A DNA stretch of 64,000 nucleotides. Source: Methanosarcina mazei S-6 (GTDB lineage Archaea > Halobacteriota > Methanosarcinia > Methanosarcinales > Methanosarcinaceae). The stretch is from contig NZ_CP009512.1 of the NCBI RefSeq assembly GCF_000970205.1, forward strand, positions 1,116,001-1,180,000. The letters run 5' to 3'. Positions 45,225 to 55,255 of this stretch are shown piece after piece. The translations under genes and the position numbers were made by a program. Numbering within the stretch: position 1 is the stretch's first letter; the number at the start of each line of letters is the position of its first letter. The notes below the pieces were generated by a model. The model worked only from the letters and a program-made list of their open reading frames with translations, was not told the origin of the DNA and made no database searches.

Positions 45225-47078
45225 ATGGATAGCATCGAGGAAAAGCTGGGTACTGAAGACGGTCATGTACTTAATGCAGGAGTATACACAAATTTTCCGT
45301 TTAAACCAAAAAAATACGACGGACATGACCATTCAAACCTGAAAACGTGTAACCTTTACAAACTCCTCCCTCCGGAAATGAAGGCGGAAGTTGAAAAAAA
45401 CCTTCATCTTCTGGAGTACCTGCATATCCTGCCCATAGATACAATGGGCATACCCAGATATGTTCCAAAGCTTGAATCCAAGCATGGTGATATAGAAGAT
45501 CCCAATCTGATATACAGGGTCAATGACCAGATATACGTCCATATTTATCCGAACAAAAACGATGTGAGGAATTTCTATATTCCTATTGAGCCCATACTTC
45601 TTACCGGAGTCGGATTTCTTATTAAAGAACTGGAAATAAAGCTTGTAGACCACCTTACAGGGATTCAATTTGATCCTGAAAATTTAGAGGAAAAAGAACG
45701 TATACTGAGAGAATCCCTGGATGCCATCTGCATAATTGGCAAAAAAAATCCGGCTGCCAGTTCTGCCGCAGGGGCTGAATCAGGGATCAAAAAACTGGGG
45801 TCACGTTTTTTCCCATCAAAGGAAGATCCTGATAAAAATCATATATACGTAACAAAAGAGCAGTATGAAGCTCTGAAATACTCGGTTATCAGGGACAAAA
45901 TCGGTGTCGGTTTTCTTGACCCTTACATAAATGACAACAAAATTGAAGATATAACCTGTAATGGTCTCGGGCCCATCTTTATTGAACACAAGGTGTTCAA
46001 GGGTCTCAGGAGCGTTATAGAATTCAATGACAACGACGCCCTCAATCATTACATTGTCAGGCTTGCAGAAAGGATAGGAAAGCCCATCACTTTCAAAAAC
46101 CCTATAGTTGACTCCACACTCCCGGACGGGTCAAGGATTAACATTGTTTTTGGGGACGATATCAGTAAAAACGGGAGTAATTTCACTATACGTAAATTCG
46201 CTGACATTCCTTTCAGCATCCTTCAGGTCATAAAAGGAGGGACTCTGGATTACAGGATGGCAGCTTATCTCTGGATCCTGATTGGTGAAGGAATGAGCGG
46301 TTTCATATGCGGAGAAACCGCCAGTGGTAAGACGACCACATTGAACGGAATTACAGCTTTTGTAAACCCCGAGTCAAAACTGGTTTCAATCGAAGACACG
46401 CCCGAACTGCAGATTCCTCACAAAAACTGGACCCGGGAAACAACAAGAGGCAGTACAAGGGGTGCAGGAACCGGAGAAGGCAGCGGTTCGGATGTTACAA
46501 TGTTCGACCTTCTCAAAGCAGCATTGAGGCAGAGGCCAAACTATATCCTTGTGGGAGAAATCCGAGGAGTTGAAGGTAATGTCGCATTCCAGGCTATGCA
46601 GACCGGCCATCCTGTTATGTCAACGTTCCACGCCGCAACCGTTGAGAAACTGATCCAGAGGCTTACTGCTGATCCTATAAACATTCCTAAAACGTATGTG
46701 GACAACCTCAACTTTGTTATAATCCAGTCTGCTGTCCGGAGACCTGACGGCAAGCTTGTGAGGAGAGTCCTCAGTATAAATGAGGTTCTCGGATACAACC
46801 CGGATAAAGGGGGAATTTCCTTTATTGAAGCTTTTTCCTGGGATCCTGTTACTGATACACATGTTTTCAGTGCTATGGGAAGTTCTTATATCCTTGAGAA
46901 TAAAATCGCCACAAGGCTTGGAATTCCGGGTAAGAAAAAGAAAGCAATTTATGATGAGATTGAAAAACGGGCAAAAATTCTGGAAAGACTGAGCGATGAA
47001 GGAATTGTAAACTACTGGGAATTTTTTAACACAATCGCAAAGATTACAAAGTCCGGTATGCTGAGGATTCAGTTCTAA
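45225..47078 (+). CDS. arlI: ArlI, archaellum assembly and rotation ATPase
   Basis: 617 residues of the GspE/VirB11-type secretion ATPase superfamily. Walker A GETASGKTTT near residue 365, an Asp box (SIEDTPELQIPHKNW), Walker B ILVGEIRG and a His box (MSTFHAATVE) are all present. It powers both filament assembly and rotation as a hexamer. A large N-terminal domain of about 220 residues is longer than in many homologues. GGGGTTGAC precedes ATG 45225. Confidence 0.94.
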   Translation: MDSIEEKLGTEDGHVLNAGVYTNFPFKPKKYDGHDHSNLKTCNLYKLLPPEMKAEVEKNLHLLEYLHILPIDTMGIPRYVPKLESKHGDIEDPNLIYRVNDQIYVHIYPNKNDVRNFYIPIEPILLTGVGFLIKELEIKLVDHLTGIQFDPENLEEKERILRESLDAICIIGKKNPAASSAAGAESGIKKLGSRFFPSKEDPDKNHIYVTKEQYEALKYSVIRDKIGVGFLDPYINDNKIEDITCNGLGPIFIEHKVFKGLRSVIEFNDNDALNHYIVRLAERIGKPITFKNPIVDSTLPDGSRINIVFGDDISKNGSNFTIRKFADIPFSILQVIKGGTLDYRMAAYLWILIGEGMSGFICGETASGKTTTLNGITAFVNPESKLVSIEDTPELQIPHKNWTRETTRGSTRGAGTGEGSGSDVTMFDLLKAALRQRPNYILVGEIRGVEGNVAFQAMQTGHPVMSTFHAATVEKLIQRLTADPINIPKTYVDNLNFVIIQSAVRRPDGKLVRRVLSINEVLGYNPDKGGISFIEAFSWDPVTDTHVFSAMGSSYILENKIATRLGIPGKKKKAIYDEIEKRAKILERLSDEGIVNYWEFFNTIAKITKSGMLRIQF

Positions 47079-47090
47079 ATGGTGGTTTAG

Positions 47091-48716
47091 ATGGGTGTCA
47101 ATAAGATAAAAAACATTTTTAGCAAAAAGTCTAATTCAGGATCCATTTTAGACCAGCTTTATGTTAAATATCAAGACTACCAGAAAGAACTCTATATGAG
47201 CAATGATATGCTTTTTGCTCTTACTTATATGGCTTCAATCTCGACTGCCAATCTTACAAGGGACAAAATATTCTCAAGCATATCTGGAAAGAAAGAGTAC
47301 TGCCCAAGCAAATATTTTAACCTGATTAAAGAGCTGGCTCAGCACTGGCATTATGATTACGCCAATGCCTGTGAGCTTATATCCACAAAAGTAAAGCATG
47401 ACAGGATGAGGGAACTTCTCAACAGGCTGTCAAACGCCATAGCGGCAGGAGAACCTGATAGTGAATTTCTCACCAAGGAATGGAGACTATTCAAGACAAA
47501 AAGAAAAGATGAGTTCGAAAGAGACCTTGATACCACGAAAGAATGGTCAAACGCATACACAGCATTGCTTGTCTCCACATCGCTTGTAGCTATAATTATA
47601 CTGCTTTCAGTGATTTTATACAATATCGGGGATCCGGCTGATACGCTTTATTCCACAATGTTTATCATATTTTTTATGGCCTTCTTTGGAGTAGGCCTGC
47701 TTTTTAGATGTTCTCCAAAAGACACTAAAGTCCATAATTTAAGTGTAAAATCAAAAGAGCAGACTTATATTTATAAGTGGGCTCCTCTTACACTTGTTAT
47801 CGCAGCCCTGGCTGTTTTATTGCTAACTGTTCTGCCGGCTTTCACCGGTTCAGCTGCTGATTTCTTTATTGATATTAAAGGAGTCGGGATGATTGTTGCA
47901 GGAGTTACCATGATTCCTGTAGGGATTGCGGCAAAAAGAGATATTGAAAAAATTAACAAAAGGGATGAAAGTTATACAACTTTCATAAGAAGCCTCGGGT
48001 CTATTATAAGTGGGTCCGGTCTGACTGTTCCAAAAGCTCTTTTAAAGATTGACCCCAAGAACCTTGGAGAGCTTAAAGATATGAGCCAGGAGCTTTATAA
48101 GAAACTGGCATCCGGGCTGGACCCTGCCCTTTGCTGGGGGAGATTTGTCGGAGAAACGGGCAGTTATTTGATCTACAAATTTACAAGCGTTTTTGTGGAC
48201 GCTGTCAATTTCGGAGGTAATGCAGAAGTGGTAGGCGAGCTCGTGAGCTCGTCAAACCTTGAACTTGTCCTTCTGAGAATGAAAAGAGAACGCATAGCCA
48301 AAGGATTTTCCAGTCTTGTTATTCCTCTCCATGTATCGATGGTTGGCCTTCTTCTTTTCATAGGGCAGATCCTTACTATCTTTTCAACCATTATAAATTC
48401 CCTTTTTACCCAGTTTGAAATAAACGGTTCCGAACTCGAGGGCATACCCGGTGGCATGGGTGGCATGAATATGGGCATATTCGGGGGTGTCCCCCTCGAA
48501 TTGCTGGGGCAATTTGTTGTGATAGTTACTATTATTCTAACAATTGCCAACCTACTTGCGATCGTTGCCGTAAAAGGAGGACCGATGTACCTGGCGATCT
48601 ACTATGGTATATTTATGTTCATACTTTCGGGAATACTGATGATTATAGTCCCTCCGTTAGTGGAAATGGCCTTTTCATTTAATGGAGTACTCGATAGTCT
48701 AGCAGAAGGTATGTGA
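47091..48716 (+). CDS. arlJ: ArlJ, archaellum platform membrane protein
   Basis: 541 residues, a TadC/GspF-like platform protein with hydrophobic segments near residues 160-215, 235-290 and 400-535. Cytoplasmic loops between them would contact ArlI. The last hydrophobic part contains a Met/Gly-rich loop (GIPGGMGGMNMG). It completes the core motor. Confidence 0.92.
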   Translation: MGVNKIKNIFSKKSNSGSILDQLYVKYQDYQKELYMSNDMLFALTYMASISTANLTRDKIFSSISGKKEYCPSKYFNLIKELAQHWHYDYANACELISTKVKHDRMRELLNRLSNAIAAGEPDSEFLTKEWRLFKTKRKDEFERDLDTTKEWSNAYTALLVSTSLVAIIILLSVILYNIGDPADTLYSTMFIIFFMAFFGVGLLFRCSPKDTKVHNLSVKSKEQTYIYKWAPLTLVIAALAVLLLTVLPAFTGSAADFFIDIKGVGMIVAGVTMIPVGIAAKRDIEKINKRDESYTTFIRSLGSIISGSGLTVPKALLKIDPKNLGELKDMSQELYKKLASGLDPALCWGRFVGETGSYLIYKFTSVFVDAVNFGGNAEVVGELVSSSNLELVLLRMKRERIAKGFSSLVIPLHVSMVGLLLFIGQILTIFSTIINSLFTQFEINGSELEGIPGGMGGMNMGIFGGVPLELLGQFVVIVTIILTIANLLAIVAVKGGPMYLAIYYGIFMFILSGILMIIVPPLVEMAFSFNGVLDSLAEGM

Positions 48717-48717
48717 T

Positions 48718-49689
48718 ATGGATTTAATAACTATATACGAAACAAATTTTACAATATTCATAGGTATTTTTGTAACTCTGGCTGTAATGGGGACAACAAC
48801 TCTATACGATAGATATGAAAGTAAAGGAGGAGCCTCATTCGATCTTATGAAAATTAAACTCTTTTCGAATCAGAACCAGCAAACAGCAGCTTTCGGCTCT
48901 AAAAGTTTGAAACAGTTTTCTGATTACAGTAAAAAATTTAGCAGTTTAATCCTGAATAAGTCCATCTCAGGTCAGGAAAAGTCCAGTTCAATGAAGAAAA
49001 AATCCACCTCAATCCGGAGTAACTCCAATAATAATTCCTTCGAAAGAGTGGAAAAAATACTCTTTAAAGCAAAAGATGCTGTTCAGAATCTTTTTGTTAA
49101 CCTCCGCAGTAAAACTTTATCCCTTTCATCAGCTTTACCCCGCAGAAGCAGTAAAGATAAGGAAAAATTTGTTTCTTTATCTGATACCCAGAAAGCAGAT
49201 CTAAATTTCAGTGCTGCTGACAAAGCTAACACTCTTGATAAAGTAGTCGAATCCAAAAAAGATGAATTAGATTTTGATGACGACCTTCTAACTAAAATGT
49301 CTACTTCAGACACTTTAACAGTCAGCAGTCCTGAACTTAAGACTGTAGAGCCGTCTCTTGGTGGTATGTCTCTGGATCTAGATGCATCATTTGATACCGA
49401 TTTTAAGTTAGATGAAAATGAATTTGCGATTAAAGTTGATGGACTGGATGATGAACCTGATGAAAATAACTTCAAATTTAGCGGGAACACTGAAGAAATA
49501 AAGTTTGGTGACGAAAGTGATAATTTCTTAGCTTCACTGAAGAAAGATATCATAATTAAAAAAGAGAAAACGATCAATTTCATGGATAATATGCAGGGAG
49601 AAAATCTGGATTTGAAGCTGATGAAATCCGACCTTGAATGTGTTCTCAAGGACCTTAAAAAGTACAGACAGTATTCACATCGAAACTGA
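48718..49689 (+). CDS. Unassigned archaellum-operon protein with one N-terminal membrane helix
   Basis: I do not recognise a family. 323 residues start two bases after arlJ, so it is almost certainly cotranscribed. Residues about 8-30 form one membrane helix (NFTIFIGIFVTLAVMGTTTLY). Then comes a long, mostly cytoplasmic region rich in Ser and Lys (about 55-160), an acidic segment (about 175-275, repeated DxDFD/LDxD patterns), and a short terminal helix. The topology recalls crenarchaeal ArlX (one membrane helix plus a long soluble tail) but I see no sequence identity. Possible motor-scaffold component. Confidence 0.72.
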   Translation: MDLITIYETNFTIFIGIFVTLAVMGTTTLYDRYESKGGASFDLMKIKLFSNQNQQTAAFGSKSLKQFSDYSKKFSSLILNKSISGQEKSSSMKKKSTSIRSNSNNNSFERVEKILFKAKDAVQNLFVNLRSKTLSLSSALPRRSSKDKEKFVSLSDTQKADLNFSAADKANTLDKVVESKKDELDFDDDLLTKMSTSDTLTVSSPELKTVEPSLGGMSLDLDASFDTDFKLDENEFAIKVDGLDDEPDENNFKFSGNTEEIKFGDESDNFLASLKKDIIIKKEKTINFMDNMQGENLDLKLMKSDLECVLKDLKKYRQYSHRN

Positions 49690-49789
49690 TCAATCGTTTA
49701 TTCTGATACAGAATAAATTGCCGTACTTCTAGCTAATATTCCAATTTTAAAAAAAATAATTTGTAGAAAAACAAAGCGAGTGATGAAAA

Positions 49790-49969
49790 ATGGTAGACGC
49801 AAAATACATAGGACTTATAATTTTAGCAGTATTTTCAGGATCAATGCTGGTGTACACCTGGCTGTCCCTTTATAACCGGTTTGATCCAAGCGTAATGTTT
49901 TATGCAGCGCTTCTTATCTTTTCTTTTTCTCTAATGCTGGTAAGAGGCAAAACATCAGAAACTAATTAA
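49790..49969 (+). CDS. Small two-helix membrane protein at the end of the archaellum operon
   Basis: 59 residues with two predicted membrane helices (about residues 6-24 and 33-50) and a short charged tail. ATG 49790 has AGTGATGAA just upstream. It follows the unassigned gene by 100 bases on the same strand. No family is recognised; its position suggests, but does not prove, an archaellum role. Confidence 0.6.
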   Translation: MVDAKYIGLIILAVFSGSMLVYTWLSLYNRFDPSVMFYAALLIFSFSLMLVRGKTSETN

Positions 49970-50147
49970 AAATATTTCCTGGGGTTTCACACGCCTGTAA
50001 AATCAAGCTATCTGTGCGGAGCGTAACGTAAAGTCCGGAAAGCAGGAAAAAGCAGGAAAAAGAAAAAATAGAAATGTTCAGTGCAGTGAATAAGGTTGTG
50101 CGGGTAAGAGATGTTCTTAACCCGCCTGAAAACCCTGCCTGAGGTCC

Positions 50148-52757
50148 TTACCTTACAATTACAACTACTGCGCCTTTTATATCCAGAACATCGACCTCTC
50201 GGCCGCCGGAAATTACTTCTTTCCGGATTTCGACTGCTTCAGGTTCGAGTTCAATCTTTTCTCCGTTTACGGTAACGGTTATCCTGCCTGATGCTATCTG
50301 GGCTTCGACTGAAGCAGGGTCTTCTGCCTTGAGGGCTTTCACGATGGCTCCTGCATCTTTTCTGAAGCGCGGTCCTAGGATGCCCATATTGGGTTTAACT
50401 TCCACAGGCACATAATCAAACGAAGGGGCACCTTCCATAAGCTCAACCTCGGAGTTTGTAGCCCCTGCAATATCCCCTGTATCAATCTGCGTGTTATAAA
50501 TCTCTATTTTTTTCAGAGGAGCGTTGAGAGCCATTCCAAGGTCTGACTTATACCTGCGGACTTCACCTGTGATATCTTTGATCATTTCGCCTGCTGCTTC
50601 GGCTTCTTCGCTCATCAGGCTTTCATTGACCGCAGGCCATGCCCGAGTATGGACACTCGCACTGTCGAACCTGGAGTACATTTCTTCTGCAAAGAAAGGT
50701 ATAAACGGAGCCAGCAAAAGGGAAAGTGTTCTGGTTGTGGTATAAAGCACATACTGGGCTGCTTTTCTGCCTTCCTTATTTTCCCCGTAGAGCCTGCCTT
50801 TCACAAGTTCAAGGTAGTTATCTGCAAGGACTTCCCAGGCAAAGCCCCTTATAGCCTTGAATGTGGAATCAAACTGGTACCCGTCAAGCTCCTTTGTTGT
50901 GGATTCTACAAGCCTGTTAAGCTTGCTCAGGAGCCACCTATCAATTGTATATAGGGAGTCCGGAGGGAAGTTTTCGGCATCTGCAGGATCAAAGTCCTTT
51001 AAGTGGGACATCGAAAACCTGTAAATGCTCCACATCTTCTGCAGGAAACGGGAAGCTGAAACCACATCTTTCCAGCGGAACATTACATCTGAGCCTGTTG
51101 AACCTCCAACAGCACCCCACTGCCTGAAAGCATCGGCACTGTACTGTGTGGTCACTTCTTCGGGGGAAATAACGTTTCCGAGGGACTTGCTCATCTTGTG
51201 TCCGTCCGGTCCGAGCACCATCCCGTTAATCACTATGGAGTCCCAGGGCCTCTTTCCTTCAAGCGCCAGGCTTCTGAGAATCGTATAGAAAGCCCATGTC
51301 CTTATGATGTCATGCCCCTGGGGGCGGATCTGTGCAGGAAGGCGGAGGTCGTGCTCGCTTTCCCAGCCAGAGACGTGTAACGCAGTAATCGAAGAGTCCA
51401 TCCAGGTGTCCAGGACATCGGTTTCAGGCTCGAATTCGGTTGACCCGCAAGCACAGGCTTTCTTTGGTACGTTTTCGTTCGGGTCAATCGGGAGCCAGCT
51501 CTCTTCGGCAATCATGACTTCGCCGCACTTCTTGCAGTACCAGATAGGGATCGGGGTTGCAAAGATTCTCTGCCTGGAGATGCACCAGTCCCATTCCATG
51601 GTGCCTGTCCAGTTCTGGAGCCTGACCTTCATGTATTCAGGGTACCAGTTTATCTCGTCTGCGGCTTTCAGGATGCCTTCATGGTTTATTTTTACAAACC
51701 ACTGGGGCTCGGAAAGGATTTCTATAGGAGTATCACAGCGCCAGCAGAGCCCGACATTCTGTTCGAGGGGCTTCTGATTGTAGAGGAAGCCTGCATCTCT
51801 CAGGTCGGAAATGACTGCCTGCCTGCACTCAGGGATGCTCATGCCCTCGTACTTGCCTGCTGCTTTTGTCATCCTGCCCTGTTTGTCAATGGCTTTTATC
51901 AGTGGAAGCCCGTATTTTGCCCACCAGCGCACGTCCTGCTTGTCTCCGAAAGTACAGATCATTACAGCGCCTGTACCGAACTCGGGCTCGACTGCCTCGT
52001 CAGCGATAAGTGTTACTTTCTGCCCGAAGAGCGGAACTTCAATTTCTTTCCCGATATACTGGCTATAACGCTCGTCTTCAGGGTTTACAGCAACCGCAAC
52101 ACACGCTGCCATCAGTTCCGGCCTGGTGGTTGCAATATCTACTTTGTCGAAGTGGACAAAATTGAGTTTTGTTTGCCCCTGATCGTACTCTACTTCTGCA
52201 AAGGCAATTGCAGTTTCACAGCGGGGGCACCAGTTTACAGGGTGGTCTTCATGGTAGATGTGCCCGTTATTGTACATCCTGACAAAGGACTTCTGTGTCT
52301 TTACAAAGTACGAAGGCTCCATAGTGACAAATTCGTTGCTCCAGTCCACTGAAAATCCCAGGCGAAGCATTGTCTGGCGCATCTTGTCGATGTTTCCAGC
52401 AGTCAGTTCTCTGCACATTCTGCGGAACTCAGCCCTGGGGACCTGGTTTTTTGTAATCCCATGAGTTTCTTCAACCTTGACTTCGGTTGGCAGGCCGTGG
52501 CAGTCCCAGCCCTGGGGGAACATCACATTATATCCGCGCATGCGTTTGTACCTGGCAACAAAGTCGATATAACACCAGTTGAGCGCGTTTCCAATATGGA
52601 AATTACCTGTTGGATATGGAGGTGGGGTATCAATAATATACTGGGGGCGTGTATCTTCTCCCCAGTTGAAGTGGTACATGGAGAGGTTCCATTTCTCCAT
52701 CCACTTTTTCTCAACCTCATTTGCATTATATTCTTTTGGAATTTCTGATTCTGTCAT
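50148..52757 (-). CDS. valS: Valyl-tRNA synthetase
   Basis: An 869-residue class I aminoacyl-tRNA synthetase charging tRNA-Val. The HIGH motif appears as [11 protein letters not shown] near residue 50 and the KMSKS loop as HKMSKSLGN near residue 525. Between them are the editing domain and a zinc-type cysteine cluster (CKKCGEV and CACG). The C-terminal anticodon-binding domain is present, with a short final domain. ATG 52757. Monocistronic. Confidence 0.96.
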   Translation of the reverse strand: MTESEIPKEYNANEVEKKWMEKWNLSMYHFNWGEDTRPQYIIDTPPPYPTGNFHIGNALNWCYIDFVARYKRMRGYNVMFPQGWDCHGLPTEVKVEETHGITKNQVPRAEFRRMCRELTAGNIDKMRQTMLRLGFSVDWSNEFVTMEPSYFVKTQKSFVRMYNNGHIYHEDHPVNWCPRCETAIAFAEVEYDQGQTKLNFVHFDKVDIATTRPELMAACVAVAVNPEDERYSQYIGKEIEVPLFGQKVTLIADEAVEPEFGTGAVMICTFGDKQDVRWWAKYGLPLIKAIDKQGRMTKAAGKYEGMSIPECRQAVISDLRDAGFLYNQKPLEQNVGLCWRCDTPIEILSEPQWFVKINHEGILKAADEINWYPEYMKVRLQNWTGTMEWDWCISRQRIFATPIPIWYCKKCGEVMIAEESWLPIDPNENVPKKACACGSTEFEPETDVLDTWMDSSITALHVSGWESEHDLRLPAQIRPQGHDIIRTWAFYTILRSLALEGKRPWDSIVINGMVLGPDGHKMSKSLGNVISPEEVTTQYSADAFRQWGAVGGSTGSDVMFRWKDVVSASRFLQKMWSIYRFSMSHLKDFDPADAENFPPDSLYTIDRWLLSKLNRLVESTTKELDGYQFDSTFKAIRGFAWEVLADNYLELVKGRLYGENKEGRKAAQYVLYTTTRTLSLLLAPFIPFFAEEMYSRFDSASVHTRAWPAVNESLMSEEAEAAGEMIKDITGEVRRYKSDLGMALNAPLKKIEIYNTQIDTGDIAGATNSEVELMEGAPSFDYVPVEVKPNMGILGPRFRKDAGAIVKALKAEDPASVEAQIASGRITVTVNGEKIELEPEAVEIRKEVISGGREVDVLDIKGAVVVIVR

Positions 52758-53335
52758 AAAGACACTCCGTGATGAGAAATGAGTGTAAGAATTTCTTTGG
52801 TTTTAGAGTGCTTGCGATTATTTAAATATATCTGGTTTCGAGCAGAATGTAAATTTCTTGCTTTTCAGTGTTTGCCAGGAATGTAAGCCTGTCATAAACC
52901 TGTTTTTTGTTGATTACGTTTTTTGCCTGAATACCGGTTTTCAGGAGGTCCGCGAAAATCGGGAAAAAATCAGTTAGATAATACTCCTGAGTATCCTGAC
53001 CGCTACTCACTGGTTATTATCCGGAGTCCTGCACGCGCGGGTGGGCTTACTGGCATGGAACGATAAAAATTAATGTAGCAAAAAGAATGTAACAATAAAA
53101 ATGAATGTAGCAATAAAAAGAATGTAGCAATAAAAACGAATATTCCAGAGTTGCCGGACATTTAAGTTTCAAATAAATCTGTCCAGTAGTTTGACACCCG
53201 AGTGCAGGAATGAATAAATTTAATCTGCATGTGTAATTTTGTAAGGATTGCATCTACTGGATCATATTTACTGAACCAGCACAAGCGAAAATGTATCAAA
53301 ATATTAACGTGGATTTTATGCTATACTGTCAATAA
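52758..53335. other. Intergenic region upstream of valS with short repeats
   Basis: About 580 bases. A 62-codon frame at 52822-53010 (minus) has a GTG start and no motif, so I do not call it. Bases about 53072-53137 contain four imperfect copies of an AATGTAGCAATAAAAA unit (17-19-bp period). No tRNA recognised. Confidence 0.5.
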
Positions 53336-53989
53336 TTATGCATATCTCCAGGCATCCCGGATATGCATCGCATTCATGCCAAGGCTTTGAGGGGCATATA
53401 TATCGTTTTCCGGAGTGTCCCCGATTGAGAGCACTTCCCATGGTTCAAGCCCGAGGCGGTCAAGAGCCATTTTGAAAAGCTTTGTATCAGGTTTTTTGAT
53501 TCTGTGGTCTGAGGACATGATTACAAAATTGAAGCGGTCGTATAAACCAAGGAAGCGGAGTTCCTGTTCTGTAAAAACCCTCTGGGCGTTAGAGACAATG
53601 CATTTAGGAACGTTTCTGTATTTTTCAAGAAGCCTGAAACTCTTAGGGTAAGCTTCAAGTTTTCTTAATGAAGCGGTCCTGAAGACCTTTGCAGTTTCAA
53701 TACCGAGCCAGTACGGGTCAATTGCTCTGAAGGCATTTTCTGCACAGATCTCGGCAAAAATCTCTTCTATGCGGATGTCCGGATACTGCTGGCCTGAGTT
53801 GCCCAGCCTGCCTGCAACTTTCCATCTGTACTCTTCCCTGAGCCTATCAGGTTCAATCCTCACTCCCTGGTAAAGCAGCCAGCTGCTTACTCTCTTGTTT
53901 GTCTCCCTGCTTTTTTCGTCAGTTTTGATATCAATAAGGGTTTTGTAGCAGTCAAAGATCAGACCTTTGATTTTTCCATTCTGGAGCAT
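53336..53989 (-). CDS. HAD-superfamily hydrolase, paralogue 1
   Basis: 217 residues of the haloacid dehalogenase superfamily with a helical cap. Motif I is FDCYKTL, with Tyr two positions after the nucleophilic Asp instead of the Asp usual in phosphatases; this DxY form is seen in L-2-haloacid dehalogenases. Motif II serine is in IVSNAQ, motif III lysine in KKPDTKLF and motif IV acidic pair in GDTPENDI. Substrate unknown; phosphatase or dehalogenase activity should not be assumed. A paralogue lies at 54407. Confidence 0.85.
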   Translation of the reverse strand: MLQNGKIKGLIFDCYKTLIDIKTDEKSRETNKRVSSWLLYQGVRIEPDRLREEYRWKVAGRLGNSGQQYPDIRIEEIFAEICAENAFRAIDPYWLGIETAKVFRTASLRKLEAYPKSFRLLEKYRNVPKCIVSNAQRVFTEQELRFLGLYDRFNFVIMSSDHRIKKPDTKLFKMALDRLGLEPWEVLSIGDTPENDIYAPQSLGMNAMHIRDAWRYA

Positions 53990-54406
53990 AAAGCATCCTC
54001 TTATATGTTTTTATTAGCTCTATTTTATAGATTGAACTTTGTTTCTATTCTTTTCTCTATAAATATTGTTATGGCTTTTTTAGTATATAGTCGTTGTGCA
54101 AATATCTATATTTTATGCTGGAATTATATATTTTTCAGATTAATCGGGATATTTTCAAGATTTTTCCTTCTGCGATGTCTCATTTTATGAAGAGAAGCAA
54201 TTCTCTAAAAAATAAGAATTAGAGTAAAAGGAAGAAAAGAGAAGGAGAGAAAATAAAAAGAGATGAAAGGGAAGGAGAGATAAAATAAAAAAGAGGAAAA
54301 AGAAAGAAAAAGACAATAAAAAGCTGGCAGGCAAAAAAGAATCCTGGAAGCCAGGAGATCAGGTAAAATGGGTTAAAAAAGTATTTTGCATGGCAGGTAT
54401 TCCGGT
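53990..54406. other. Purine-rich intergenic spacer between HAD paralogues
   Basis: About 415 bases. Positions about 54190-54330 are almost all A and G on the plus strand (AAGGAGAGA-type runs). No gene supported; a 61-codon frame at 54005 is hydrophobic and without start context. Confidence 0.5.
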
Positions 54407-55171
54407 TCAGTCTGTTATCCCGAAATGTTTCCAGGCTTCTCCAATCGTCATTGCCTGCATCCCGAGCTTTCTCGCCGGAAGGATCTCATTTTCGTAAGAG
54501 TCTCCTAGGGACATAACACATTTGGGTTCGAGTTCGAGTTCCATCCTTTTAAGGGCGGTCATAAAAAGCCTGAGGTCGGGTTTTTTGTATCCCACATCTG
54601 ACGAGAATATTACAAAATCGAAGTAGTCATAAAGCCCTAGGAACCTCAGTTCAAGTTCGGAAAAGACCCTTTGCCCGTTGGAGATTATGCACTTTGGGAT
54701 GTTTATGCACTGCTCGATTAGTTTTATGCTCTGAGGGAAGGGGCGCAGCTTTCGGATTGAAGCCGCCCGAAAGACCCTTGACGTTTCAATTCCCAGGCTT
54801 TTTTCGTCGATTTTCCAGATAGAGTTTTCCTGGCAGATCTCGGCAAAGATTTCTTCAATTCTTATCTCGGGATATATCTCCTTTGAGTCTTTCATCCTTT
54901 CTTCAACCTTAAATATGTAAGTATCCCAGAGCTTTTCCGGCTTAATCTTTACCCCATGGTAGGCAAGCCATGAGCTTACGGTCTCATATGTCTCGATTCT
55001 GTGTTCTTCGGTATGGATATCAATAAGCGTCTGGTAGCAGTCAAAAATAACCCCTTTGATCTGGCAGCTCTCAAATACATCTTCCCCGGCTTCTAAAGGA
55101 TCGCCCAGAAAAGTGACAGTGCCTCCTTTAGGATCAGCTTCATCATTCCTTGAAATGTTCTTGCCTCCCAT
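54407..55171 (-). CDS. HAD-superfamily hydrolase, paralogue 2
   Basis: 254 residues, a paralogue of the previous protein with a 40-residue N-terminal extension of low complexity. Motif I is FDCYQTL (again DxY), motif II serine is in IISNGQ, motif III is KKPDLRLF and motif IV is GDSYENEI. The two proteins share cap residues such as IRIEEIFAEIC, so they may act on the same type of substrate. The gene lies 85 bases from the kinase-like gene at 55256. Confidence 0.85.
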   Translation of the reverse strand: MGGKNISRNDEADPKGGTVTFLGDPLEAGEDVFESCQIKGVIFDCYQTLIDIHTEEHRIETYETVSSWLAYHGVKIKPEKLWDTYIFKVEERMKDSKEIYPEIRIEEIFAEICQENSIWKIDEKSLGIETSRVFRAASIRKLRPFPQSIKLIEQCINIPKCIISNGQRVFSELELRFLGLYDYFDFVIFSSDVGYKKPDLRLFMTALKRMELELEPKCVMSLGDSYENEILPARKLGMQAMTIGEAWKHFGITD

Positions 55172-55255
55172 GTCCCCCTTGTGATGTTTTCAATATCTTT
55201 GATTTTACTTTCAGTCTCCTATCTCGTTTACTATCTTAAAGCTTTCCTATTTTAC

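Noticed and set aside
52822-53010. 62-codon minus-strand frame upstream of valS
   Set aside because: GTG start without ribosome binding site, no motif, and it lies in the valS promoter region.
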